Source: Nageia nagi (Eukaryota > Pinophyta). From it: DNA of 64,000 nt. The position numbers and the translations under genes are program-made. The stretch is taken from the NCBI GenBank assembly GCA_050084985.1, contig JBITNC010000001.1, forward strand, positions 116,684,001 through 116,748,000, given 5' to 3'. Positions 1-11,229 of this stretch are shown one piece after another (position 1 is the first letter of the stretch; every line of letters begins with the position of its first letter). Below the pieces are notes generated by a model. It saw nothing but the letters and a program-made list of their open reading frames with translations. It had not been told where the DNA came from and searched no databases.

Positions 1-342
1 TCTAGTTAGCTCTACCTATTCATCAAATCGTAGTTGCATACTGCTCGAGGCCTCATACCTCTAGAGCTGGTCTAGCCCCTTGGAGCACTGGACCAATTTT
101 CATAGTTACTAGAGTGCCTAGTGCTCACCACCCAACCAGTGACCTTCAAACGGGTTTCACCCCTAAGGTCCCCCTAAGCTTTATTCACCATCCATATCAC
201 CCAGTCCAACCATAGGAATAGACTCTCAACCTTGATCTGCCATGGTTCCTAAAGCATGATAGTCTGGGCCTAAATGGATCCTTGTGTACTAGAGGTTGCA
301 CTCTACATACACTCACCACCCAGGAGAGGTGACCCTCTGACA
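1..342 (-). repeat. 3' LTR of the chromovirus (partial)
   Basis: Reading leftward, the sequence after the polypurine tract begins TGTCAGAGGGTCACC, the TG expected at an LTR edge. The other end lies outside the window, so length and terminal CA cannot be checked. The boundary rests on position relative to the purine tract, not on comparison with a second LTR. Confidence 0.6.
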
Positions 343-354
343 TTCTCCCCACTT
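343..354 (-). other. Polypurine tract of the chromovirus
   Basis: The minus strand reads AAGTGGGGAGAA directly before the LTR TG. A purine run here is the expected plus-strand primer of LTR retrotransposons. Confidence 0.65.
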
Positions 355-423
355 AAAGATGTTGATGACCTCATCAATAATGCACACTGAAGGGACGAAT
401 GGGTCTTTGGTAACTAATTGGTG

Positions 424-1950
424 CTAGTCATGCCACCAATATTTTTCATGGCCTTTAGCTAGGAATTCTTGGATCTTGTCCTCGAAGTTCCATAGGCTTT
501 TTACTCTTTCCCATGTATCATTTTCAATGGTTTCACCTTCCCAACTAATAAGGTACTCAATTTTCTTAATCTTGCCTAAAACCCCTTGTTCAGATGCCCT
601 TAATCTCTTTCACTATTTTCTATGGTCTATTGATGATATGGTAGGAGGGTGAGTGGGAACCATCCTCTCATGATTCTCTAGATCTTCCACACATGGTCTC
701 AATGACTGACATGAAAGACATCATGTATGTCAAATGACTTGGTAACTAGATTTTATATGCCACTTTGCCAATTCATTTGATCACTCTGAATGGCCCCTCA
801 TATCTTCTAGTGAGAGACTTTGATGTTCTCAATGCAGGCTTAAAGTGGTCTTCATCAATTCTCAAGAATACCAAGTCCCCAACCTTGAACTCTAGCTCCC
901 ATCTTCTCTAATATGCATTTTTCCTCATTCTTTCTTGAGCTTGCAATAAGAACTCTCATGTGGCATCTATCCTTTCTTTCCAATCCTCCAAGTACCAAGT
1001 TGCTGATGGGCAAGTGCTATAGTATTTAGGTACAACCATGTGAGGAGTGATTGGTTGCCTACCCATGGTAAGTTCAAATGACATAAACTTACTTGAGGTT
1101 GACTTTTGACTATTGTAATTAACTGAGTAATGTCTAGGAGGTCAGGCTATTTGTTTGGTCTGAAGTCACATAGTGCCTCAAGTATTCCTCTAGAATCCCA
1201 TTTGTTCTCTCTATCTGGCTATCAGTCTACGGATGATGACTTATGGAAAGAAATGCTTTGGTACCCATTATTCTGAATAACTCTAACCAAAAATTACTAG
1301 TGAACTGGCATCTCTATCTACATGATGTTCAATGGTATCCCCTAATACTTCACAACATGCTTAAAGAAGTATTCGGCTACTGTTGTCGCTTCACATGGAT
1401 ACTTGATGGTATAAATGTTGCATACTTAGAAAATCTATCAACCACTACCATATGCTGGTATATCCTCGCACCTCTGATAGGCTAGTGATAAAGTCCATGC
1501 TGACACTCACCCAAGGTACTGACTGGCATAAGGAGTGGTTGGAGTGGTCCTGTTGGCCATTTTCTCTCACTCTTATCTTATTGGCATAACAGGCAGCTTC
1601 TTACATAGCTTTCCACATCCTTGTACATATTTGGCCAATAATATCCTCTTGAGACTAGTGCCATCATCCATTTCTTCTCGGATGTCCTGCCTAAGGTGAG
1701 TCATGACACTCCTTTAATATATCTTTTCTTAGGCCATCCCACTTTGGCACATAGATTTTGTTGGATCCATACAACAATAAACCCATATGGATTCTAAACT
1801 TGCTCAACCAATTTACTCCCGCAAATTTATCGACTGAGGCTGCCATGGCTCTGGCCTACAGGTCTTTTTCCATTCCCTCTCTGATTCTCAAAATCAAATC
1901 CCCTAAAAGCTAAACTTAGCCTGGTTGGTTTGACTGTTGATCCTCTTTAG
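424..1950 (-). pseudogene. Integrase with C-terminal chromodomain (broken)
   Basis: Translating the minus strand in pieces gives the integrase parts in order: a zinc-binding CLLCQ motif near 1600; the core start VSMDFITSL near 1480-1510; a stretch matching the second catalytic Asp region near 1290; a block corresponding to the usual HPQTDGQTERTN region near 1190-1230; the GPY/F-type module ending RYEGPFRVIKRIGKVAYKI near 750-830; and a chromodomain with EYLISWEGE and TWE near 480-560. The frame ends WWHD-stop at 424-426. Frameshifts and stops break it repeatedly. Integrase inserts the element's cDNA into the genome, and the chromodomain is thought to steer insertion to particular chromatin. 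Confidence 0.85.
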
Positions 1951-2026
1951 CCAACTCCTCTTGGCCATGTATCATCACTATGAGGGCATGGGGTGGTTTC
2001 TCCCCCACTTGAGCTTGGGCGAGCTC

Positions 2027-2480
2027 CTACGAGCCCTCATTAGGATCTTTAAGCTGAGACTTATGACTTAGTGCATATGCCACTGCATTCTTCTTGTTGA
2101 GGTTGTATCTAAACTTAGTATCATATTTAGCTAAGAAATCTACCCACCATGCCTTCTTGCCCATTAGCTTGCTAGATGTCTTAAAATATGTGTTGGAGAT
2201 ATTATCTATTTTAATCACAAAAGGAGTGCCCAAGAGATAGTGTCTCCAAACACGTAAGCAATGTAAGACTGCCACCATTTCCTTATCATGAGTGGGATAA
2301 TTCCTCTCTACATCTTTTAACTTCTACAATTCATAAGCTATGGGGTGTCCATCCTAGATCAAGACCCCACCGATGGCATAGTTTGAGGCATCTGTATGCA
2401 CTTCAAAAGACTTGGAAAAATTAGGCAAGGCTAACACAGGTGAGGTTGTAAGTTTGCTTTTTAATTCCTCAAATGCCTGC
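2027..2480 (-). pseudogene. Ty3/gypsy RNase H domain
   Basis: The C-terminal half is open from 2278 to 2027 and carries the motif VLHCLRVWRHYLLGTPF, a substrate-strand signature of chromoviral RNase H, followed by NAVAYALSHK, matching the usual ADALSRK block with Asp replaced by Tyr. The N-terminal half (about 2290-2480) continues from RT with stops. RNase H degrades the RNA of the RNA/DNA hybrid during reverse transcription. The Asp-to-Tyr change and the stops argue against activity. Confidence 0.85.
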
Positions 2481-2482
2481 TA

Positions 2483-3072
2483 TCAATTTGTTATCCAAAA
2501 CCACTTGGTTTGCTTCCTGAGCAACTGAGTAAGGGGAGCTACTATTTTTGAATACCCACACACAAACTTTCTATAATAGTTGGCTAAGCCCAAAAATTGC
2601 CTAAGTTGATGGACATCTTTAGGAGGCTCCCAATCTCGTATGGCATCCAGCTTCTTCATTTCTAGCTTAATTTTTCCACCACTGATGACATGTCCAAGAA
2701 AGCTCACCTCAATTTGTGCAAAGGCACATTTCTCCTTTTTAACATATAGCTCATTTTCTCTAAGCTTGTCAAGCACCAAAGCCAAATGTGTTTTGTGATC
2801 CTCCAAGGTCTTGCTATAGACCAATATGTCATCCAAATATACCATGAAAAACTTATCCAAGTAGGGGCGGAACACATCGTTCATAAGAGTACAAAAGGTT
2901 ACCGAGGCATTACATAGACCAAATGGCATAACCATAAAATCCAAGGATCCATATCTTGTAACACATGTTGTTTTCTCCTCATCACCCTTTGCAATGCACA
3001 CTTGGTAATAGCCTTGCTTCAAATCAAGCTTCGAGAAGTACATGACTTTACCCAATCGATCAAAACAATACT
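2483..3072 (-). pseudogene. Ty3/gypsy reverse transcriptase (N-terminally truncated)
   Basis: The longest uninterrupted stretch is 190 codons (3055-2483). It holds YFSKLDLKQGYYQV, MPFGLCNASVTF, the catalytic YLDDILVYS box, FLGHVIS and the connection motif LRQFLGLANYYRKF, in the order and spacing of Ty3/gypsy RTs. The frame can be extended a few codons upstream to about 3072, where homology stops. The first catalytic Asp (SKLDLKQGY) and the YLDD pair are kept. The fingers region before SKLDL is missing, so this is a fragment. Which chromovirus lineage it belongs to cannot be told by eye. Confidence 0.92.
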
Positions 3073-3075
3073 TAC

Positions 3076-4150
3076 CTTATTACTAAATAAGAAAAATCTA
3101 CATATTTAAAATATTAGGTTGATAATTGTTGCCAATGTTTAAATTAATATTATCCTTATTAATCAAATATGAAACCTCACATCATGAAGTGTTAGGGGAG
3201 TTAGTGAACAATGGGCATCGAAAACTCGTAGCTATCATAGAGGGAGTCCCAAGTTCAAATCTTAGCCTTGCATAAAGTGATATATCCAAAAAGTCATAGT
3301 TTATGATAGATCCAAATGTTGTAAAAGGTTTGGAGTCCTTTCCAAATCCCTTTTAATTGAATAAAAATAGAAGAGAGATGAAAGCTCACAAGATTGAGGT
3401 GGTGAAAGTCACTTAATTATTTAATATTTATATTTAAATATTTATAAGGTTTCATTCTTACAAAAATAAGTATTTTCATTAAAAATGATTTAATTGAAGA
3501 ACATCATTCATAGAACCTAAAAAATCAATCAATGTTTCATTCTTTTGAAAAATGTTTAAGCTAGGCATATCACATATATATTCATTAAAAATAATCAAAT
3601 ATGGATATATTAATTTTAATGGATAAAAAAGTTTATATTTAAATCATATCAATAATATCAAAAAGTAATTGAAATTGCCTACATTACCAATATTGAAGGA
3701 TCTAATAAACTGATGTACTCATCATCTCCCTCATTACCATAAACCTAACATCTTTTTTTCATTTAAAAATAGATTGTTAAATTGGATATACTATACATTG
3801 CTGACTATTACCTAGTTTTTCCATTTAAAATAATAATAATAGATAAACATCTTTCTTACTTAGGATGTATATTCAACATATATGGTCATTAAGTTTTATC
3901 CCTTTTGGAATTAAAACATGGACTATTTATGCTCATTCTAATTAGTTTTTGCCTACATGAAGATTGTATTACCAATCTATAATATTTTTTATATTATTTT
4001 AAGATTGATAAAATCATATTATGATTTATTATAAAATCCTAGTATTATTCTTTACCTACTGATTGAATCCTTGTAAGGTCACATGTCATTCTAAATATTC
4101 TTACTACATTTAATTATCTATTTTAGACCATCATATGATTTTTGATGGCC
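3076..4150. other. AT-rich gap without recognisable genes
   Basis: Between the chromovirus and the next LTR element no coding frame of note is visible. The only structured item is a tRNA-like segment near 3190-3370, listed separately. Confidence 0.6.
3190..3370 (+). repeat. Possible tRNA-derived SINE
   Basis: An A-box-like TAGTGAACAATGG (3202-3214) is followed about 40 bases later by a B-box-like AGTTCAAATCT (3252-3262), the spacing and order of an internal RNA polymerase III promoter. The downstream part ends in an A-rich tail near 3350-3370. No second copy was noticed in the window and no target duplication was identified, so this remains a motif-based guess. Confidence 0.3.
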
Positions 4151-4155
4151 TTTCA

Positions 4156-5340
4156 TGTAACATCCCTTCCTATACCATATAAAATAATGTAATAACCAAT
4201 AGTGATTATTTTAATAATATCCCTTTGGTATTTATTTTATAGTTTGTTTTATAATTATTTTTTATCGACTTAGGATAAGAATTAATTGGTTTGTGGACAC
4301 CATTATAAGCCCTTAGTGGGATGTATCCCTCCCAAGTGTAGTTTAGGAAATAATAATCTACTTGGAGATCCCAAACTTGATTGTGGGAATCCCAAGGTAT
4401 TAGGTTTATTAACTAGATAGGATAATGGATTGTATACTTGTGCCAACCATGGGGAGATCACTAGACCCTATGTTGGTAAACTAGAATCCTAGGTCCAATG
4501 TATGACTCCTAGACCCACGTGGGCATGCGTGGTATCCTTAAACCCTACATTGGCATTTATGGCACCCAAGAATCCCTTGTTGGCATGCTTGACACCTAGG
4601 CACCCACATTTGGCATTTTGGGCCCTCTAGAGGCTAATGTTTGGGCCTTAGAGCCTAGTGATGATTTCAAGGTGGAATATAGGTCCTAGTGAGAGTATAA
4701 TGAGATAAGGAGGTTCATTTTCCAGACAATTATTGATTATTACTTCTACTCTCATACATCATCTAGTGGAAAAAGATCTTAGCAAAGGGTTAAGTGAATT
4801 CCTTAGGTGGAGCAACTAAGAGGGTTACTAAGTAAAGGGAACTTAGTAATCTATAGAAATTATTGGAGCACCATTTCCCATCTGGTGAATCTAAGGTGGA
4901 TTCTCTACCATGTGAGTGGTCATCCAGATATGAAGAGGGCCCCTTCAATTGGGAGGAGTTAGATTTTGAGGAGGTGATTTTGTCCCTAGGTTTATCTGGC
5001 ATCATTAAGACATTCATCCAACATAATTCAGCTCCCATGAGGTTGACATTAGGTCCTTTAGGCATATCTTGTATTATTTCTTATTGTTGATCATAATACA
5101 AGCCTTGGCTCATTTGGATATGAAATTTATATTCATATTATTCATTATGTATATGTGTTGAGTATTATTATGGTGTATATTGTGTTTGTGGCCCATCATT
5201 GGTATTTTATGAAGTTTATATGCATGTGAAGGCCCAACATTAGCACACTAGGATTTGTGTTGCATGCTATGGATGACCTAGTTATTTGATTTTGAAATTA
5301 ATTATCCATATTTATTGATGATATCATTTGGGATATTACA
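4156..5340 (+). repeat. 5' LTR (1185 bp)
   Basis: Starts TGTAACATCCC and ends GATATTACA. It matches 7885-7918 joined to 8881-10015. A stretch of short degenerate repeats of the type CCCATGTTGGCAT lies at about 4460-4640. Confidence 0.88.
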
Positions 5341-5343
5341 AGG

Positions 5344-5355
5344 GGTATTAGAGCT
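5344..5355 (+). other. Primer binding site (initiator Met tRNA type, degenerate)
   Basis: The bases GGGTATTAGAGC follow the LTR closely and match TGGTATCAGAGC, the site complementary to the 3' end of plant initiator methionine tRNA, apart from two positions. Confidence 0.7.
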
Positions 5356-7865
5356 TAAGATCTTTCCACCAAAAGGGATGAAGGTCAAATCTATAGTAAG
5401 GGTAAAGAAGTTCAAATTCAACCAAGAAGTTTCCTATTGACTATTGTAGAAATTTGAAGAGCACAAGATCCTTATAGAGGAGAGAGAGAAGTTGTTTGCA
5501 GTTCTTGAAGGAATAATATGAAAAGAAAATTTGTAGGAAGAAGGGAAAAAAATGTAAGCCCAAATCTTTTCCACCACACAAGATACCATTGAGGATTGAG
5601 ATTTTACTCCCAATCTACCATGGGACAACAAAAGAATTTCAAAGATATATCATGTTTCAAGTGTATCAAGATCTGTTGGGTTATAGAGTAGTGGAATGGT
5701 AGGGATCTAGGGGAAACAATGATGGGAAGAAGGTGTCCAAGGATCTTTTATCAGCCAACTATATCTTTGATATGAGAAACATTATTGAACCCAATCTAGT
5801 TGATGCAAAATTTACTAACAACACCTTGAAGATGCCTATGAAATATTTTTAAAAAGTAGAATGAAGGATGGATTATACCCTACCTATTGATGATACATTT
5901 TTTTATGGGGAAAATATGCTTATGGGAATACAAGGCAAAATTTTGAGATATTATGGTGTAACATAGAAATGGATGAACCATTGGAAAATCAACATAAACA
6001 AATGGATGCATATGAAATCCTTGGAGAAGAAGGCATGAAATTATCATGTCTATGTTTAAGAATAAATTTTGATATGATATGTCATGAGGAAAAGTACAAC
6101 AAAAAATTAAGATCTATTATGAACCCTCACAAAAAATCAATTTCGAAGAGTATCAAAGAAAATGGAGGAAATAATGGTTGGTTAGAAAACACCAGTGGAA
6201 ACAAGAATGTCAAATAATTATCTATGAATGGCTAGAATCATGGTCTAAAAAGTTCAAGAAAAGAATCAGAGTGGAGTAACAATTGGGAAAAAATTTTAGA
6301 TAATCAAAAGATTCAAGAAATGAGAAGATCAAATAAAGATGTGATTACCAAAGATGAACATATAACTACCAAATATAACACCAATCAACCTAGTAGAGGA
6401 ACTAAGGAGCATACAACTAATGAAAGCAATATCAAACTTTCTCACTCCGTATGGGAGAAACTCAAAAGTTTTTGTTGGGGGCCTAGTTCCTACAAAGATC
6501 AACACAAAGATGCAAAAAATAATGTTGGTTGGAACTTTAGGAAGGTTAGTGAGCTGAATGTTAGTACTAAAAAAATCTCCCATTCTAATCAATATGATTG
6601 GCAATGAGTGGGAATAATGGTTGGTGTGCTTTAAATACTGCATCAAATGCAAACTTGAAAAGCAATTTTAATGGTGTAGAATTTGGTTGGAGACAAAAAT
6701 ATACAAATAAGGATAGTGAGTAGCAAGCTACTTTAGGTAATGAAATCAACCATACTAGTAAGAAGTAAGGGTATACTTTTGAATTTCATAAAGTAAGATG
6801 TGATAGGAGATGATATTAGTATGGATATGAAGGTCATGATTATGCAACTATATTTAGACCAACTAGAATAAACACAATCCCATTTAGATCCTTCCATCTT
6901 GTAAGAGATGTGATTCAAGTATATGTAGGATAAAATAGTGCATCTAAGCTTGAGTGGGTTGGATTCCCTAATTCACATATTAAAATGCATGACAACAATA
7001 GGAAAGTATATCTTGAGATCATAGAGACAACATTAGGCCAAAGTAGTTATAAGAGTGAAAGTTTCTCCCATCACAACAAGGAGATATGGTAACTCCCATC
7101 ACCCTCTGGGAACTTGGGAAGGAGGATGATAAGATTGGAGAAGTCTTCAAGTCCCACTTTGTATCTTAAGAATTTAATATGGTCTATGCCAGGATTGAAA
7201 GGGTCTACTTGCCCCATGTTGTAGCTGGATAATGCATCATGGTCTACATTGGGATTAGGGAGGCTTGGGGACTCCATGTTGGTAAAGAAGAAGGGTTGTC
7301 ATCCCACATTGAGCCTTTGGAGGATTGAACATATTACATTGAGTATGGTTAAATATGAATACATTATGAAGAGTTTCAAGAGGTTTGATTTCCTTGCATT
7401 TGGCTTGAGGTTGATAGGGCCCCTTAAGTGGAGCATTAGAGGAGGTATTTTTCCCACTATGAATTTGGGAGAAGTTTGGTATGATAGTTAGAGATTGGAA
7501 AAGATCTATCATTTTATTTTACAATAGGGGGGGAGGAGCATTGAGGGTGATGCACCAAAGAATAGTTTGGTGCCTCATGTTGGTCTATAAGGAGGATTCA
7601 TGCATGATGACTTTATCTAGGGCAACTAGGGACCCCACATAGAGAAGATTGAGAGTTTGGTGCTTGAGGTCCACTTCCTTTTGCTCACTTTGATTTTTTG
7701 TTTTGTAGGTTTCTCATTCTAGGATCAACATTGCTTTACCCATAGCTACAATAAATTTAGAGGAGATAATTCATTATAATCCTCCATTGCTTTCTAAAGA
7801 GAATTCCACATGGGAGATAGTAGAGATTCTCTCCCATCCTATTTTTGGGTTTCTTGAGGGCAAGG
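5356..7865 (+). other. Internal region of the non-autonomous LTR element
   Basis: Only short open frames remain, the longest at 5969-6217 and 6320-6607 on the plus strand; their Lys/Asn/Ser-rich products resemble nothing I know. They may descend from a gag gene, but no zinc knuckle or conserved gag block is visible. Around 7180-7600 the sequence repeats phrases such as CCCCATGTTG and CTCCATGTTGG, also found in the LTRs. Confidence 0.55.
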
Positions 7866-7884
7866 AATCATAGGAGGGAGGCTT
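7866..7884 (+). other. Polypurine tract of the 4.2-10.0 kb element
   Basis: A purine-rich run including AGGAGGGAGG lies just before the 3' LTR start at 7885, where plus-strand DNA priming would begin. Confidence 0.6.
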
Positions 7885-7918
7885 TGTAACATCCCTTCTT
7901 ATATCATATAAAATAATG

Positions 7919-8880
7919 GGTAAGTGCAAGAAGATGAGTCCCACTTTGGAGGAAGTCTTATGAATTACTAGTTTTTTGTATTTATTTAATAACTTTTTAT
8001 TTTTTTGGAATTATGAAAAAATATATATGTGAACAATTTGCATATAATTCTTCACAAGTTAAATAAAAAAATAAATTAAAAATGATAAATTTTATTCAAA
8101 TTATGCTTATCAAACATGAGCATTTTTTGAAATGATAATCATGGCTAATAATAAATTAATTAAAAATAAAATATTCAAAAAAAAATACAAAACAATATCC
8201 TCCACAATCTTTAGTGTCTTAGGTATCTTTAACCAAAATGATTTAAAAAATATTTTAATTTAGGTCCAATTATGTTTGAAATTGTATTTTTTAAACAATG
8301 GGTTTTGTATTTGTTTAATAACTTTTTTTATTTTTTTGGAATTGTGAAAAAATAATATATGTGCATAATCTACATATAATTCTTCATAATATAAAAAAAA
8401 AATTAAGAATGATAAGTTTAGGTCAAATTATGCTTACCGAACATGAGCAATTTTCAAAATGATAATCATGATCAATAAAAAATAATAAAAAATAAAATAT
8501 TCATGAAAAAATTACAAAAATATATCCTCCATAATATTTAGTGTATTAGGTATCTCTACCCAAAAGGATTTGAAAATTTATTTTTATTTAGGTCTAATTA
8601 TGCTTGCCAAACACAATGGGTGTATGGTTTGGAAACTAAATTATTTAAATAGTGGCTTTTAAACATGTCCATCAAATATTATATTCTATCACCTAGGTAT
8701 TAGAATAAATTACATATTTGAAAACTATACTTTTAGAACTACATTTAACCTAAGTGAGCTTTTCAAAGAATTGGACTCTAAGTGCTTCGAATTTTGAGAT
8801 CAAGTATGAGTAAACCTAAAAATCAGGGAAAACACTTCCACTTTTTAGCCAAAAGTGGGACTCATCTTCTTGCACTTACC
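7919..8880. mobile_element. TIR (MITE-like) DNA transposon with internal tandem repeat
   Basis: The ends are perfect 29-bp inverted repeats starting GGTAAGTGCAAGAAGATGAG. The 5' LTR shows the empty site: it reads AAAATAATGTAATAACC where the 3' LTR has the insertion. The bases next to the element are ATAATG on the left and TTTATG on the right, so the target duplication is short and imperfect (3 to 6 bp). There is no transposase frame. The interior contains two direct repeats of about 325 bp (7974-8302 and 8303-8622). The superfamily cannot be assigned safely from these ends. Confidence 0.85.
7974..8622 (+). repeat. Two internal direct repeats of the TIR element
   Basis: Both units begin TTTTGTATTTRTTTAATAAC and run through CATATAATTCTTCA, AAACATGAGCA and TATCCTCC to a TAGGTCYAATTATG block. 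The second begins at 8303. They differ at scattered positions and by small indels, so the duplication is not recent. Confidence 0.8.
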
Positions 8881-10020
8881 TTTATGTAATAACCAATAGG
8901 AAAAATTTTAATAATATCCCTTTCATATTTATTTTATAGTTATTTTGTATTAACTTAGGATAGGAATTAATTGGTCCATGGATGCCATTGTTAGCCCCTA
9001 GTAGGATGTATCCCTCCTAAGTGTAGATTAGGAAATAATAATGTACTTGGAGATCCTAGAATTGATTGTGGGAATCTAAAGGTATTATATTTATTAATTA
9101 CCCAAGATAATGGATTATATGCTTATGCTAGCCATGGGGAGATTCCTAGACCCCATGTTGGCAACCCTAGACTCCTAGGCCCCCATGCATGACTCCTAGA
9201 ACCACGTGGGCATGTGTGGCATCCTTAGACCCCATGTTAGCATTTATGGCATCCAAGAATCCCACATTGGCATGCCTAACACCTAGGCACCCATGTTAGG
9301 CATCCTAGGCCCTCTAGAGGCTAACATGGGGACCTTAGAGTCTAATGATGATTTCAAGGTGGAATCTAGGTCCTAACGAGAGTATAAAGATACAAGAGTT
9401 TAATTTGCTAGAAAATTATTGATTATTACTTCTACTCTCATACATCATCTAGTGGAAAAATACCTTAGTGGAGCATTAAGTGAATTCCTTAGGTGGAGCA
9501 CCTAAGAGGGTTACCAAATGGAGGGAACTTGGTAGTCTATAGTAATTGGTGAAACACCATTTCCCATTTGATGGAGTCTCTACCATGTGAGTGGTTATCC
9601 ATATCTAAGGAGGGCCCCTTTGGTGGGGAGTATTCATATATTGAGGAGGCACAGTTGTCCCTAGGTTCATCTAGAATCATCAAGAGAGTCATATGATATA
9701 GTTCAGCTCTTAGGAGGATGATGTTAGGCACTTTGGGCATATTTTGTATTGTTTCTCATTATTGATCATAATACAAGTTGTGGACTCATTTGGATCTCAA
9801 CATTGTGTTCATATTGTTCATTCTACATATGTGTTGAGAATTATTATGCTATGTATTATGTTTTTGACCTATCGTTAGATTGTATGAATTTTATATGCAT
9901 GTGGAGACCCAATGTTGGTACACTAGGGTTTGTGTTACATGTTGTGGATGCCCTAGTTATTTGATTTTGTAATTAATTATCCATATTTGTTGAGGATCTC
10001 ATTTGAGATATTACATTTTA

Positions 10021-11229
10021 AATGATCTTGAAGTAGATAGAACCTTACCTATATCAAATATATAGGTGCTTAGACTTGTTATATAAAAACTAATATTACA
10101 TGCTATTATTATTATTAACCTCTCTTTTGTAGGTTTACTTGATTATTCATATCTTTATTTACTCTTTTTTTGGTATAATAGATGTATTTGGATAAATAAT
10201 TGAATAATAAATGGAATAAACTTTTAAAATGAACTCATTAACCTTCTTGTCATATGCTAATAGTTGGCAAATCTTAAATGATGAATATTATACATTACAA
10301 GTATAAATAGTCCTATTATATTCAAATATGAGTAATTTATAATAGAATGGATAGGTTGGGATCCATCACATAGATCTATGATATCCTAAGTAAAAAGTTA
10401 TATAAAAAATATTTACCAATGGAAAAAATATAATATTGACTCTTATAACCACCAATTAAATTTGTAAAATAATCATTCCTTCATAACCTCTTGAATCATA
10501 ATAAAATAATCTAATTTAACCAAATAAATAATTTTTTTTAACTTTTGTATAAGCCAACTTTTTTGAAAAAGAAAGTGGAATAAATATTTATACCTAATCC
10601 ATAGTGTATGAATGCTCTTTAAATCTTGTATTCTCTTATAAAATAAATGATATATAATTATATATTATTAAGAATAATATCACTAGATAAATTTTTTTAT
10701 GTGCTCAAATGTAATGCCCCTATGATAAGTATTCCATATATATATAGTATCAAAAATGATATTTACATACAAATTTGTGTTGAAAGGATTTCATAAGAAT
10801 ATCATGATGTGGTTTTGAGTTTCTTATTAAATCCATATATTATACTTAGCTTTGGTATATTTTAATTATTCTATAAGGTCTAAATAATTGAACACATTAG
10901 ACCTTTTGGAAATTTCTCTTGGGAAGGTGATGTTGCAAGTGCAATTAAATTGATTATATGATTATTATACCTTTTAAGTATGGTATATAGGTTATTATTT
11001 ATAGTTCATACTATAAATTATATTAAATAAATACAAATTATTCACATAATTAACTTGAACTTTTTGAAAACTATCAAGTTTATCATTAACTAATTTTTGA
11101 ATTACTCTTTTTTGAACATTTTACATCTATTTGTAGAATACTAATTAAATTTATGAGAATCATAACATAAATTAGTCTTGAACCATATATGATGTTCATT
11201 CTTAATATATTAAGTCTTATATGGAGGTA
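10021..11229. other. AT-rich region, nothing recognised
   Basis: Very AT-rich sequence with no open frame of note and no repeat I could pair. The 5' part of the gypsy remnant that follows may extend into it beyond recognition. Confidence 0.5.

Larger units (their letters stand above)
1..3075 (-). mobile_element. Ty3/gypsy chromovirus, 5'-truncated, 3' part
   Basis: On the minus strand the domains run RT (from about 3072), RNase H, integrase, chromodomain, polypurine tract, then the start of the 3' LTR, which leaves the window at base 1. RT-RNase H-integrase order with a C-terminal chromodomain defines chromoviruses of the Ty3/gypsy superfamily. Gag, protease and the N-terminal part of RT are missing: recognisable RT stops abruptly near 3072 and the sequence upstream of it (3076 onward) is unrelated AT-rich DNA. 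The reading frame is broken by several stops and frameshifts, so the copy is dead. It is less decayed than the gypsy remnants further right, so it is probably a younger insertion. Confidence 0.9.
4156..10015 (+). mobile_element. Complete but non-autonomous LTR retrotransposon
   Basis: Two direct repeats (4156-5340 and 7885-10015) both start TGTAACATCCC and end GATATTACA. Between them lie a primer binding site at 5344-5355 and a purine-rich tract at the 3' end. The flanking five bases are TTTCA (4151-4155) and TTTTA (10016-10020), a plausible mutated target-site duplication. The 2.5-kb internal region has no RT, integrase, protease or zinc knuckle that I can see, so the element probably moved with enzymes from another copy (a LARD-like element). 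The 3' LTR is longer only because it holds a 962-bp transposon. In one 131-base stretch I counted 18 differences between the LTRs, so the insertion is old. Confidence 0.85.
7885..10015 (+). repeat. 3' LTR split by a DNA transposon
   Basis: The first 34 bases (7885-7918) match the start of the 5' LTR. A 962-bp insertion follows, and the LTR resumes at about 8881 and runs to GATATTACA at 10015. Without the insertion it is 1169 bp, close to the 1185 bp of the partner LTR. Confidence 0.88.

Noticed and set aside
6329-6652. 107-codon minus-strand frame as a membrane-like protein
   Set aside because: It overlaps a plus-strand frame in the interior of an LTR element, and its hydrophobic composition is what AT-rich antisense sequence gives by chance.
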